Shown here piece by piece: positions 10,753 to 21,954 of a DNA stretch of 64,000 nt. Each line of letters starts with the position of its first letter. Within the stretch, counting starts at the first letter, position 1. The stretch spans positions 1 through 64,000 of the forward strand of contig CAJQUW010006277.1 of NCBI GenBank assembly GCA_907163375.1. The letters run 5' to 3'. Below the pieces are notes generated by a model. The model was not told where the DNA came from. It saw only the letters and a list, made by a program, of their open reading frames with translations, and did no database searches. The translations under genes and the position numbers were made by a program. The stretch is from Prostheceraeus crozeri. Taxonomy: Eukaryota > Platyhelminthes > Polycladida > Euryleptidae.

Positions 10753-12648
10753 CTAGCGTTTAAATTGAGCATTGATGCACATAGCAGTATATATTGCGAA
10801 AGATTTAAGTCGGCGGTAAGTATTCACGCGAGGAATGATGTATCGTCCTGAAGCTGCCCTATGACAGATCACCTTGTTCAAAATATGATCAGATTGCGTT
10901 GCAGCCTGATACAGCACCACTGCCATATTGTTTCTCCGGGACTCGAGCTGTTCAAGGCACTCATTCTTGCAGTTTGAGCCACACAGTAGTCTATGAAAGC
11001 GGTTTTGCAATACTTGCAGACGATGCGAATCTTTTTTTGTCAATCCCACAAATAATGGTGCAGTATACTCCAAAATCGAGCGCATAATGCCATAATACGC
11101 AGTCTTCAGACACGAATCGCTAACATGTGGTCTTAAAATTCGAAGAGGAAAAAGTCGCCGCGAAGCCGATTTCGTGACTTTGTCTATATGGTCAGACCAT
11201 GTACAGTTTGAATTCAATGCTACACCCAAAACAATCATTTTTTCAACCTTGGTTATGTCAGGTACATACACGGGTTGACAATCTCTGGAGCTCGTCACAA
11301 GTAGAAACTTGCTTTTACTCTTATTCATGGGTAGTTCGTTACGAAGGGACCATTCTATAATGACGTCATGAATTTGTCGGACTTGACTGTTGCATGAGTT
11401 GCGATAAATTGGGATGCTCACAGTTATGTCATCAGCATACATAATCAAACAACTATTTTTGTCAGGAATGGTCAATGAACCCATAACTATAGAAAAGAGG
11501 TAGGGTCCTATCACGGAACCTTGTGGAATTCCTGATGTGACACAAGACAATGAGCTGCATTGGGTACCAACTTGAACATACTGAAGGCGATTTTCAAGGT
11601 AACTCGAAATCCACAGAACAAAATCATTGGCATTTTACAGTCCGATCATGCGCTTAATAATGATATCATGCCTTAGGCGATCGAATGCCTTGGATAAGTC
11701 ATATGACATCACCTGTACTCCGAAAATATTTGGATCATCCAATGAACCTTGTAATGTGATTATGCAGAGTAATCAATGCGCAAGTAGTTGATGAACCGGC
11801 GAAAACCATATTGATGGTCACCATAAGCCTCGAGAAGAAATGGCTTCGCATATTGCAGAACGATTCCCTCAAGTATCTTCATGGGAATGGGCAACAGACT
11901 GATAGGCCTAATGTCATCCGTAGATTTTGGACAGTTGGTTTTCGGGACTGGTGTGACCGAAGAAAATCTTCCATAACACTGGTACATTTGAAGTTCTGAT
12001 GGACATTTCAAAAAGAGCATGCAATGGCATTGCAAGAAGACCACGCTGCAGCTTTATATAACCGCGTAGGAATTTCGGGTGATGATTTGTGACCCCGCAA
12101 GACTTTAGAAATTTTTCAATTTCTGATTGTGATACAGCAATTTGTCTGTTGCCATGATCGTCAGATGGGAACGTGATAGGATGCTTCTCGACAAAGACAT
12201 CCGAAGTTGTTTATTTATTACTTCAACAGCATTTGAATACTTGGAATTTATTGTACAAAGCCTTCATCGGATCATGTGCTTTACAATTGACTGTCTCGTT
12301 CACAACTTTCCATACGTCTCCAGATTGCAATTTCCTAATCCAAAGGGATTTTGATTTAGCGATTTCTTCTTTTACTTTGGTCTTGAGATGTTCATAGAGT
12401 GGAAAATTCTTTTGACGATAGGCATTCCATCTGTCGTTTATCAACGATTTCACTAATGGTGTCACCCATGGCTTTGTCTTATCTGTGAATATAACAATTT
12501 TCACCGGAATTGTTTCATCAAATACAACACTCAGTCTGTAGTGAAACAGTTCACATTTTTCATTTAAATTATAGATGTCGTTAAAAACAAATGACCAGTC
12601 AGCATCAGCAAGACGACTCAAAAAGAAATCGACATTAGTTTTGCGCAA
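10753..12648 (-). CDS. LINE ORF2 linker and reverse transcriptase
   Basis: 12648-12223 is the basic linker ('KTKPWVTPLVKSLINDRWNAYRQ', 'KSLWIRKLQSGDVWKVVNE'). 12044-11760 gives RT blocks 'VTPVPKT', 'DIRPISLLPIPMKILE' and 'HQYGFRRF'. 11550-10753 (265 aa) carries GIPQGSVIGPYLF, catalytic YADD, 'LPMNKSKSKFLL', 'LGVALN...WSDHI' and the conserved C-terminal 'LRILRPHV...LKTAYYGIMRSILEY' region. Block order and spacing are those of CR1/Jockey elements. Two frame breaks (about 12050-12220 and 11550-11760) interrupt an otherwise complete domain. The stop at 10753-10755 is about 140 bases from the 3' end. Confidence 0.9.
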
Positions 12649-12649
12649 G

Positions 12650-13347
12650 TCAAAAAGAGGTCTGGAAATGCAAACAGGTCTCTCAAATGCAGTACCTGAA
12701 ATTGGTTCCCAAGCAACGCTTTATGAGGGACAACAGAAGTAATCTATAGGATCACTGATTACAACAGAGTAAAAGTCGGCAACAGCTTCAGAAAACAACA
12801 TATAATCAAGTTCTGCATCGCCATATGTAGGCTTCCGATGCAAATTTACGAGATTCAAATTTTGACAAATAATATCAGTCTTCAGTCTATTTAAATCACC
12901 GCAAAGAATTATGTCAAAAGAAGAGTAGGTGTTCAAAAGTTCATCGATAAATTCAATCAGGAAACTAGAAACATTAGCATGATTTGTTGAAATAACTGTG
13001 GAGGAATATAACAGCCAATTATGATTACTTTGACATTCGTTTTTTTACAGCAACAATTTCAATATCACAGGGTTTATTTTGAATGACTACATTTTCAGAG
13101 CATAAAGAATATTTTGACCATATAGCCACTCCACGCCAATACGATCCTTCCGGTCGTCACGGAAACAAGCGTAACCAGGAATGGAGACGAGACTTTCTGT
13201 ATGATGGTCTCTGAACCATGTTTCAGACGCAACGAAGCAATCTATCTTTTTAACAGTCAACATAGTTTCAATAATGTCAAGCTTGGGATAGGCAGATCGT
13301 GTATTGGCACAAAGTATTGTTGGGTACGCTGGAGTTGAGCGAGACAT
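12650..13347 (-). CDS. LINE ORF2 N-terminus: APE-type endonuclease
   Basis: The minus-strand frame from 13347 reads 'TILCANTRSAYPKLDIIETML', 'CFVASETWF' (catalytic Glu) and 'CFRDDRKDRIG', and after a slip '12936-12721' reads 'IILCGDLNR' (GDLN motif) and 'YGDAELDYMLF'. These are the blocks of the apurinic-like nuclease that nicks target DNA for target-primed reverse transcription. The last block appears as VVISDPIDY where SDH is expected, so the catalytic His may be lost or misread. Frame breaks lie at about 12940-13085 and near 12720. Confidence 0.85.
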
Positions 13348-14098
13348 TAAAAACGTTGAGGAAAATTTTTGATATCTTCTCGACGAACAACATTGTTTCG
13401 AAAAATCACCACGTCTTCACCGAGAAGTCTGCGCTCCTTTACTTTTTGACGCAACAGTTTCTGTTCATTTCGTTGGTGCAAGGTGAGATCCTGGTTGATG
13501 TAGACATTCCTGAATTTGTCAGAGAAACGCAGCGCTTTTCCTTTTCTGAGAATATCTTGTTTTATTTGTAAATCAGGACATATGATTTTCAGTAATCGCG
13601 GCATATTTTGTCGAGGCTTTCCCAATCGAAACATTCTGAGTTTCTGGGGATCAGCAAATAATTTCAAATCAGCAAGTATAATTGTTCCTCATCGTAAACC
13701 TTTCTTTCCGACACTGTTCCATCATTTAATTCTTTGATACCAGACACAATCAAGTTGTGTGCTCTGATATTACGCTGATCAATTTCAGACATAATTTCAA
13801 AAGGAATCTCAATCTTCGTTTCATTCAATTGTTTCTGAATGTTAGATATTCTCCCCTCATGGTCTGCAGTTATAGAGTGAAGATTTGCCATTCCGACCTC
13901 CATTTTGGTGACCTGTGCAGTCAAAGTCTGCAAAGAGTTTGATAGTTTAAAAATCTCGCTCTGCAGAGAAGTTAGTATTTCATTTTTAGCTGCGGTTATA
14001 GCTGTAATAATCAACTGATTGATGTCTGCCAAGGTGACACCTGTAACAGAATTAGATCTTGTTGCTCTAATATTCACACGTCCAGCTGGAGAAGTCAT
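13347..14098 (-). CDS. LINE ORF1 (coiled coil plus RRM-like protein), frame-broken
   Basis: The first part (14098-13664, 144 aa) begins MTSPAGRVNIRATRSN and continues with a heptad-rich helix (ADINQLIITAITAAKNEIL...LQSEIFKLSNSLQTL) that should form a coiled coil, then 'NLIVSGIKE'. The second part (13667-13347) reads 'PRLLKIICPD..IKQDIL' and 'VYINQDLTLHQRNEQK', the RRM/C-terminal pattern of LINE ORF1 proteins, which bind element RNA as trimers. A one-base slip near 13670 separates the two parts. The start at 14098 is the first ATG of the open frame. Confidence 0.75.
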
Positions 14099-14708
14099 AG
14101 TTGGATACCGAATGTAATTGCAGAAGACTTTTGGCTATCTGAAGTAATTCTAGTTGATATGGCAACCAGAAAATCGATAATCTGTGAATCTCCGAACAGG
14201 GGGTATACGACGTATTGATGTCAGCTGATCAAACAGCTGAGACAACAAGGTCAAGAACACACTCGCTTCAGAGAGAATTCGCACAAACCAAAGGAATGCT
14301 GCAACCGACACTGACGACTTGGTAATCGATGATGACACACTCTACCACCAGAACTAGACACGGACGCGGAGGGAACCAACAAACCACACGAATATTGCAG
14401 TTGAATGAAGACCACGTAAAACGATGACGTCACACAATGCTATCCGGCACCGACACAAGCGTGGAACACCATTCAATACACTGATGATGATCAAAAACCA
14501 AATAATCCCAAAATCAAGCTGAACGATGCGATGACACGATAATCCAAGGTCAGAATCACTTCTACGAAGAGTTAAGGATGCCGATGATTTCAAGAATGAG
14601 GAAAAAACTCAACAGAGGACCGGAGATATTGTGTAGCTCAACTTGCAGCGATCAGAGGTGATACAAGCACACGACCTCGTCGATCGGTCGTAGCAGTTCA
14701 CCCCTGTC

Positions 14709-15843
14709 CATGAGTGCGATGCTTGTCAAGAATCCCGATCTTCGCCACCTTAGTCTGAGTTGTCTCCTTGGCCATATCCGGAGAGGGCGTGGAGTAGAAT
14801 TCATATAGATTTCGCAGGTCCCTTAAAAGAAAATTCATACATATTGGTAATGATCGATGCCCACAGCAAGTACATTGAAGCATTTCCTTGTTCTTCTTGT
14901 AATGCTAAGACTGTTATTGAGAAGTTGATGGTGAGATTTTCCGCTCATGGTTTGTGCGACACAATTGTCTCTGACAACGGACCTTGTTTTGTGAGTAATG
15001 AATTTACTGAGTTTGTCAACCGATTACAGATCCACCACGTTAAGGTTTCGCCTCACCATCCATCTTCGAATGGTTTAGCTGAGAAGGCTGTCGGTTTGGT
15101 GAAGTTGGGTATCTCTCGTGTTTCGGAAGGATCTTTGAGTGTAAAAATTTCGAGATTTCTTTTCCGTTACAGAAATACACACAATCTACTACCGGTCGTA
15201 CCCCATCTAGTTTACTCTTCAATCGTGATGTTAAAACACCTTTGAGCTTAGTAAAACCAGAAACTATATTCTCATGTTCAGAAGGCAATGAATAACCAGA
15301 AATATTTCCATGATCGACACGCTTTCCGTCGCAAGTTCAGTTTGGGTGACAAGGTTTTCGTTAGAAACTACGGAGCAGGCAATGTTTGGATTCATGGTTC
15401 GATAGTCCAAGTTTTGAGTTCTAACGTGTTCTTGGTTGAAGTCCATAGTGGGTATGTCAGAAGACATATTGATCAATTGCGTAAGCGTTTTGAGTCTGAA
15501 GTTCACACTCCTGTGCCTTTGAGTAGCGTTTCTTCAACCGCAGAATCACCTAGGCCACTTCATGTGGATAGCTCAGGAATAGGGGCTCACGGTGCCAATT
15601 CAACTACTCTGTCGCAGTGGAGAAGACTCCGCTCTCTCGTACCGTTGGTGTGCAGTTTTAAGTTCCTGATACCGTGGAAATGGAGAACAGGCCGTTACCT
15701 CGTCCTATCGATCTCGAAAAGACGGAATCCCCTGGATCGGAGAAGTCGGATTTCCCTGGAGCGGTCGCCGCAAGGAATACGAACTTTGAAAATTTGCGTC
15801 GTCTTCTCGTGTGAAAAAGCCGCGACAAATCATGAACTTATGA
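14709..15843 (+). pseudogene. pol: Integrase core and pol tail of gypsy copy B
   Basis: Matches 7009-8143. The DDE core (HIDFAGP, VSDNGPCF, SSNGLAEKAV) is open from 14760 to 15170, but a missing C near 15177, an extra A near 15263, a missing G near 15606 and a missing G near 15801 shift the frame four times relative to copy A. The stop corresponds to 15841-15843. Confidence 0.9.
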
Positions 15844-15857
15844 AGTTGGTGGGGAGA

Positions 15858-16019
15858 TGTGCCGTATTTCCTTCCCTGAGTTTTATTAATTTAAGCTAAC
15901 CTCCAATTAGCTTAATTGTTTATATGTGCATGAATTTGAATACATAACTAATTGCGCACGCTTTGAGTTTTCACTTATGCTCTCATGTAACTGCTCTATT
16001 AATTTACAAATACATGACA
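15858..16019 (+). repeat. 3' LTR of gypsy copy B
   Basis: 162 bp, matching 8158-8319 and preceded by the same purine tract. It is followed by the same flank CTTAAACTGACTTC as copy A, which is the strongest sign that flank and element were duplicated together. Confidence 0.93.
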
Positions 16020-17096
16020 CCTTAAACTGACTTCATCAAATAATCACCAACCTTTACTTACATTTTCAGCAATAACCCCATGACTTATACCATTGTAGCA
16101 AAGCACGTGGCTTTATTAAACAACTAAATCATAACTCTTAGAAAACCTTGTGTCAAAAATAATTCTCGCACGAAATTAACACCAGTAAAAACCGCCACAA
16201 ACGTTCCAAATGATAACTAGGTTGATAATTCAGATGCCTGAACCAAAAAGAAATCGTGCACTCGCAAAACACTGGAGATAACGGCAAAAATGCAATTAGA
16301 CCCCCTGTTTTCACTCAAACTTGTTAACGATTTTTATAGTTCTGACTTGAACGACAACTAATCAGTTATGCGGCCAAATTATTTCTCTCGTTATTTGTGA
16401 AAAGAAAAACCGCGAGATCGTGATTCCCGTGAAACCCATTCGGAGCAGTTTGCAAAAAGGCAGTTTTTTCCCTATACTCGTAGTGCTTTTTTGCCAGTCT
16501 ACGATAAGCCAACGAGGTGCTACGATAATTGAATTATGTCCAATCTGGCTCCATATAAACAAGTAGTGTTAAATATCTTTGACTTTTTCAATTCAACACA
16601 GTTTTTATTCAATGCATTTGATATCAAAATTATTTTACATAGTTGTAGATAAACACATTAAAGCAAAAGCCCACAGGTTTTGAAACTAAAAGTTGTAGTT
16701 ATAATGCGGATACTTACTCGTAGCTTAAAAATGTTTAGCAGCTTAAAAAAGGATAATTCTTGTGGAGTTTTTATGACACAAAAATCTAAAATAAATAGGA
16801 TATGCTACTTTTAGAATTGCTGGAGACCAATATTCGGGTTGTAGATGTCAATAATTGCTGCCCACAAATGTACTGAATGACATTTTGAAGGGCTACAATA
16901 ATTGTAACCTAAGCTTGGAAGTTTAGCTGCCTTGATGAATAGGTTTTAAGTTAGAATATGCAGATAAATAAGTGAAGGGAGCCGATATTTCATAAATTAC
17001 CGTAACTTACGGTAAGTTACCCGAAAAATAAATTACCGTAATTTCAAACGTATATTTCAACTACCAGTGAATTTAACAGGCATTTTTTCCTTTCAG
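16020..17096. other. Downstream flank, copy B, no gene seen
   Basis: A near-identical repeat of 8320-9397 with single-base differences only (for example ACTTACGGTAAG versus ACTTACTGGGTAAG near 17005). No supportable gene. Confidence 0.6.
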
Positions 17097-17272
17097 AGTC
17101 ATCTACAGATCTATGTGAGACAACCTGCAAGGAGGTCGAACTGACTGTGTCCAAGTTCTTCAACAACGCCCGCAATCGGTATGGTGGAAGGACAAAGAGG
17201 CAACAGGAATCTAGTGATATGAGCACTCTTCCTGTCAAAAGACCACGTGTATTGGATTCCGACAGTAAATGA
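17097..17272 (+). CDS. Candidate terminal exon, copy B
   Basis: Same acceptor (TTTTTTCCTTTCAG), frame, stop (17270-17272) and poly(A) signal (AATAAA at 17299-17304) as the exon at 9398-9573. Within the first 65 bases it differs by substitutions that change Ile to Thr, Ser to Cys and Ser to Phe, plus one silent change. The distal 110 bases, including the PVKRPRV nuclear-signal-like stretch, are identical. The frame has stayed open and the differences are base substitutions, unlike the indels in the retroelement part. Product not recognised. Confidence 0.45.
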
Positions 17273-17632
17273 CTTGTATGCGTGATTTCTTCAAAAATAA
17301 TAAAGAAAATCTGAATGCAAACTGTCTTCATAACTCTAATCACGTGCGGTTGTCGGGTAGGGTTTTTTATATCTAAATTAAAAAAGGTTACTGATATACT
17401 ACTATTTAATGAATAATTAGTAGCACAAATAACCTTGATTTTTTTTAAATTGGACGCGGTTAAATTCCGCTAAGGGCCCTGATCAAAGCTTGCGGAACTC
17501 CACCGTTGCGGACCCTGAATGCAAACCTGTTAAGGGCCCCTGATGTGATTTATCACCGGGCATGGTCTTTCATTTTAATGCAACGTATGCCCGCAAAAAT
17601 AGAAACTTTTGATATCAAAATTTTCACTGTAA

Positions 17633-19191
17633 GCAGTTACTTTTTTGAGCCGACACTCTACCTATATATCCTTACTCTATGGTCGTTCATGTAGGCTTGT
17701 AAAATGCCGAGTGGACTGTCTGCTATTATTCTTCACATCTCATCAACACATGGAAAATTGGCATCACAATAATTAAAGCTGCATAATAATGATTAACTTT
17801 AATTGAAGTTATCACCAAACTCCAAATAAATTGCATGATTTACTTTTCTCCAGATATTTCTCATTGCATGAAAACCTCTATTGTAAAGCAATATTCACGT
17901 TTTCCCAAACGGTGTCTATATGATGAATAATGCGAGCACACTAGCACAATACACTGGTGGCAACGGGATGTTCATTATCCGCTGGTGGGATTCGCACTGC
18001 TACGATATTTTGAGCGAAGAATGTGTGCTAAGTTTCTAAAAAAAGATCTGTACAGAATGCATAGATTTGTGCTCAAAAAATATATTTGTTTTATTGCAGA
18101 AAATTCTAAATAGAGTTTCTTTGAAACACATGGGTGTTAATAATAATCTGATTTCTGAAAACACCGTTACTTCGTAATGAAATGATGCGCAGAATTCGCT
18201 CATGCAACGATTGATCAAAAATTATGTAGTTGATCGAAAAGTACTGATGTTGGTATTTGCCAATATTCTGTTTATCAATAACAACTACAGTTCATTTCCT
18301 AAGTAGTTGCACAACCCGAGAGGTTATTTTATCTTGCTTATTCTGATCTATTCTGATCGCAAGCTCACATTCGTCGCTAACAAAACTTGTTCACTTAGAC
18401 AGTCGAGACACTAGGCTAAGAAAACAGTGTGGTTTGCATAATTAGATGAAGTAATCAGTGATTGAATGTTGGTTACAATAGCTCATCATTTCCTGTCGGC
18501 CATCGTCTGTCATATCATCATTGATTGAGCAGGGAAGCGTATCTCGTCGATCCACTTATCGTACGCAAACGTCATTTTATTTAGCAATTGCGGCGTGAAA
18601 AAGTTGCTGTTGTTTGTCAATAGGTGCAGATGGAGGCACTTTCCGGACGTCAAGATAGTCCTCATTTTGTCGCAATTTTTTTGGAATTACATTCGTTGAT
18701 ATGCCCGATCTGTTTCAATTTTTGACTATGCTCTCAAATTTTCCGAAAAATTCACCAATACCAGCTCGATTTTTCTGCAAAATTTATGTCTGAATTTACA
18801 ATTTTTAGTTAGAGGAACGTAGGCGGCAACTCGTCGGACATCAAGTCATTTGGACTTGCGTAGTTCCAGTGTCAACACAAGCCTGTTGACCAAAGAAGGG
18901 AACAGAATGTTAGGTAGTCTTTTGAACGCAATCCGAAGGCTGAAGTCACCTTTAAAATATTGGTTTTATAGCGTCGCTTCCTATTACCTAAGAACTGATT
19001 GATTTTGCACGTTCTGCTTGAAGCAGGCACTGAGGCTTCAGTTGTTAATTCCGAGGATGATTCTGAGTCTGAGTTACTTTTATGAAAGATTTGAGAAGAC
19101 AATTAATTAGATCGTGTCAATTAAATGATAATTACAACTTGATATATGTCGGTTAAATGCACAAGCATCTTCCAAGTGATAAGCCGTAAAA
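17633..19191. other. No feature recognised
   Basis: Unique AT-rich sequence. The short ORFs here show no family resemblance and no supporting splice or poly(A) structure. Confidence 0.5.
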
Positions 19192-19320
19192 CTCTTTCAT
19201 ATTGATTCCAGTTAATTATTTGAGTTCAACTTTTAGCATTGCAAATTTTGATGCAGCTTAGAAGATTAAGAAGTTAACATTTACAGCGCTATGTCAACAT
19301 TTGTCATTAGCACAACATGC
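19192..19320 (+). repeat. ~130-bp repeat, inverted partner at 33764-33893
   Basis: CTTTCATATTGATT through GAGTTCAACTTTTAGCA, TTTTGATGCAGCTTAGAAG and GTTAACATTTACA to CATTAGCA recurs in reverse complement at 33764-33893, at roughly 80-85% identity. The two arms lie about 1.23 kb outside the left and right ends of the hAT-bounded unit. Confidence 0.7.
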
Positions 19321-19741
19321 ACAAATGTCTATCTCTACTGAAGAAGAAAACATTGAGATTCAAACAAGCAACCATCAAAACACACCCTCATTATGGTTTA
19401 GCTAGCGTGCATGAAAGTAAATCGTGAGTGTATAGTCCTAATAAGAAGTGTTTGCGATCGGGATGGATTTTGATTGTATTAATGTTTATTGATTGGGATG
19501 GAAGAATGATTGTACATAACGTGTTTGATCAGATGTCGTAATTAGTGGGATGATGGTGACAATGGAGAGCGAGGACTAACGTCACGGTTCTTTCCTAATT
19601 TCAATTTAATTTATTATTAATTAATTTTTAATTAATTTAATTTTGTTAAGCATTTTATATTTTTTGTAATTTTTTAACAATTTCAACATGGAAATTTCAA
19701 ATATAATTAAAATTGCAACGTATGACAAAATGAAGAAAAAC
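19321..19741. other. AT-rich spacer
   Basis: Includes a TTAATT-rich low-complexity stretch at 19604-19650. No gene. Confidence 0.5.
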
Positions 19742-20450
19742 AATTGATATAACGTGTGTCCACCGCTAGCCTGTAGAACTTGCCACTGTTTTCGTGGCGT
19801 GCTCAAAATGAGATTCTGAATAGTGCTTTGTGGCACTGCATCCCAATCTTGTTGTATAGCTCTTGCTAATCCTACAAGAACAAGACTGGCAACGGGAGGA
19901 TTACGAAGTCTTACATTTCGCCCGATTTATCATAGATGTTCAGTGGGGTTCAGATTAAGGCTTCGGGTTTGTCTCTGTATCCTTCGTATTCCAGTTTCCT
20001 CTTGGAACTGTTGGACGCCGCGATAGCGCTGGGGAGTAGAGGTGCCATCCTGCAGTCGACATACCGCCTCACGAGGTCCAAGAAGGTCCTCGACCCAAAA
20101 GTTTTCTTCCAAAATTCGACGATAGCAAAGTCTATTAATGGAGCTTGGCAGAACTATCGAAGTGCTTCGATCGTTGCGAAGAATCTCAGCTTCGTATCGT
20201 CGAACTCGCATTCTTTCCACAGGCTTTAGTCGGAAACGTGATTCATCTGTGAAGATGATTCTCCTTCACTGCGTTTCTCGGAAGTGGCAACGACTCATCG
20301 CGCATCGCATCCTAGTTTGACGATGACGCGCAGTTAAGAGAAGTCGCCCTAGGACTCGTCGAGAACGTAGACTAGCACGAAACAGAAGCCTACGAACTGA
20401 ACGATTACTGACCTACTTATTCCAACAACTCAATAACTGAGCGGAAGAAT
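19742..20450 (-). pseudogene. Tc1/mariner transposase relic
   Basis: On the minus strand, in two frames, the order is IIFTDESRFRLKPVERMRVRRY (first catalytic Asp of the IS630-Tc1-mariner fold) at about 20270-20195, LQDGTSTPQRY (second Asp block), 'FQEETGIRRIQRQTRSLNLNPTEHL' (the LNPTEHLW block carrying the third acidic residue) near 19930-19990, and then 'AIQQDWDAVPQSTIQNLI' and 'QASGGHTLY' at about 19850-19750, the usual C-terminal tail. The DNA-binding N terminus is missing or unreadable, and no terminal repeats were found. Several stops make it a dead copy. It abuts the hAT-bounded unit on its left. Confidence 0.75.
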
Positions 20451-20548
20451 GAAATGGGACGGGTCTCTCCTCGCCAGACGAATGAGCCGCCGGTTCGATT
20501 GTGTTGAAACTATCGGTACTCGACCCGACCCTGCATTCCTATCTACTC

Positions 20549-20693
20549 CAGGGCTGCCAACTGTCGCGATTTTTTTGGGACGTACCGATTTTTTGCCATA
20601 AAATTCGCCTGTACCGATTTTGTACCGATTTTTCGGTACGTACCTTTTTTTTGCTCTTGAAATTCCGCTGTCCCGATTTTTGTACCGATTTTT
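20549..20693 (+). repeat. Left terminal inverted repeat and subterminal iterons of hAT unit
   Basis: The 13-bp TIR is followed by GTACCGATTTT repeats at 20582, 20611, 20622 and 20682, a CGGTACGTACC at 20634 and a related TCCCGATTTTT at 20671. These are candidate transposase-binding sites. Confidence 0.75.
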
Positions 20694-21954
20694 CAATTTT
20701 AAAACTCGGATTCAATTTTGTGGCCTGAATTTCTCAAAGTTTATAGGCTTCCATGTGTCTATCAGATTTGCTTTTTGCATTAAATTGAAGTGCATTTGTT
20801 TTTTTTTTGGTTAAACGAAAGCAAATTTTGCAATGACAATGTGCGAACATGTTTTTCTCCGTCGGGACCTTCTCCGGTGCGCTGTTGAGAGCCGTGACTC
20901 CGTGGGGGCGCGCTGCTCCAGTACACATATACTTCTCCCTATTGGCCTACTGGGATACATAATTGATAATTGTTAAAAAAGAAAGAATGCACTCCCTTGT
21001 GTTGTTACGTCTTTAATGTAAGTTATGAATAGAACAACATAAAACAAGGGGACCCGACGTTTCGTCCTACCAGGACATAATCTTGGGTAGATAAGCCTGG
21101 CCCAGGCGGTGAAAATGGTTTATATACCAGAGTTATGGTCTATATACTGGTCTACAGTTTAAATGCATGCTTTTTATGATTGGTACTTTACCAATTTATT
21201 GTTTTCTATGCTCGTTTCATCTGTGCGACGTTCATACAATGAGGTAAGTGAATTCGTTCTATTATTTTTTGCTTTGTAAACAGACATGTAGGCTATGTGC
21301 GCTTGTTTTGCCGTTGTTCATATTTGTTCCGATGCTTCCCGAATCAAGAACTTAAAATGATAGATTTTGTCCGTTTTGTTGTTGATTACTTGTTGCGTGG
21401 TGATCGATTCGCAGGCGTTGACACGTGGCAGGTGGCATCTCTGTATTTCACGATTTTCGTTTATGTTTTTCCATACAACTTAAGCAAAGAACTGCATCAT
21501 CATCTTTATGGTTTCCCTCCAGTCTAGGTACGAGTATATCCAAGGTCTGCCATCCGTAACTCTGTCGGGCTATTTGTTGTCGCCTATCTGTAGAGAGACT
21601 TTTCTATTTGCGTTTTCGTCGCTCAGTATGTAAACTATGTATACGTACCAACCTGATTGTTTCCTTCTCGTTCTCCTTTCTCTTGTCTTTCTTTACTTTG
21701 ACTACCCATCCAAGTTAGATTCAATGCAGTCTTCTGTTTTCTGGACTGGATCACTATCCAACTTGAATACTTCATCACTACTGGGCAATTCCCTGCGGTC
21801 GTCTCGTTTTTGACATATTTTTGTATGTCACTCGAAAAGCATAAGAGGTACATGGCTGTAACTTCACAAATACAAAGTGCAACACCTACTACTACATGCA
21901 CAAGTTGTAGCACGCTTAATTTTGTGGGTTGCCTACAACGTAATTTTTTAAGTT
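20694..21954. other. Left arm of hAT unit, no gene seen
   Basis: No supportable gene. A Penelope-like motif fragment lies at 21052-21090. A minus-strand ORF at 21635-21991 is hydrophobic but matches nothing I know, and its end overlaps an iteron, so it is not called. Confidence 0.5.
21052..21090 (-). repeat. Penelope-like terminal motif fragment (degenerate hammerhead-like)
   Basis: On the minus strand: GTCCTGGTAGGACGAAACG followed by TCGGGTC. A GTCC/GGAC stem closed before GAAAC is the stem II/GAAAC half of the hammerhead motif found in Penelope-like element ends. The preceding CUGAUGA core is not conserved here (AAGATTAT instead), so self-cleavage is not expected. It is probably a short relic. 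Confidence 0.35.

Larger units (their letters stand above)
10612..14703 (-). mobile_element. CR1/Jockey-group LINE inserted in gypsy integrase
   Basis: A 4.1-kb non-LTR retrotransposon on the minus strand with ORF1 (about 14098-13347), ORF2 endonuclease and RT (13347-10753) and a roughly 600-base 5' leader (14099-14703). It sits in the gypsy integrase. Flanks CTGTTCATGA (10602-10611) and CTGTCCATGA (14704-14713) form a 10-bp target duplication with one mismatch. The 3' end (left side) has no long poly(A). It ends in an AT-rich tail with repeated GAATGAAAA-like sequence, in keeping with CR1-like elements, which end in short repeats. The length suggests a full or nearly full copy, but frame breaks occur in both ORFs. 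Confidence 0.9.
9932..17632 (+). repeat. Tandem copy B of 6332-9923, enlarged by a LINE insertion
   Basis: 9932-10611 matches 6332-7011 with offset 3600. 14709-16019 matches 7009-8319, and 16020-17632 matches 8320-9923. The only large difference is the LINE at 10612-14703. Other differences are scattered one-base length changes (for example CACCAC versus CACAC near 15177, an added A near 15263, CGG versus CG near 15801) and a small cluster of true substitutions around 17046-17160. The copy begins inside pol, so it lacks the 5' LTR, gag, protease and RT. It is either a genuine tandem duplication or the alternative haplotype joined end to end by the assembler. Confidence 0.9.
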
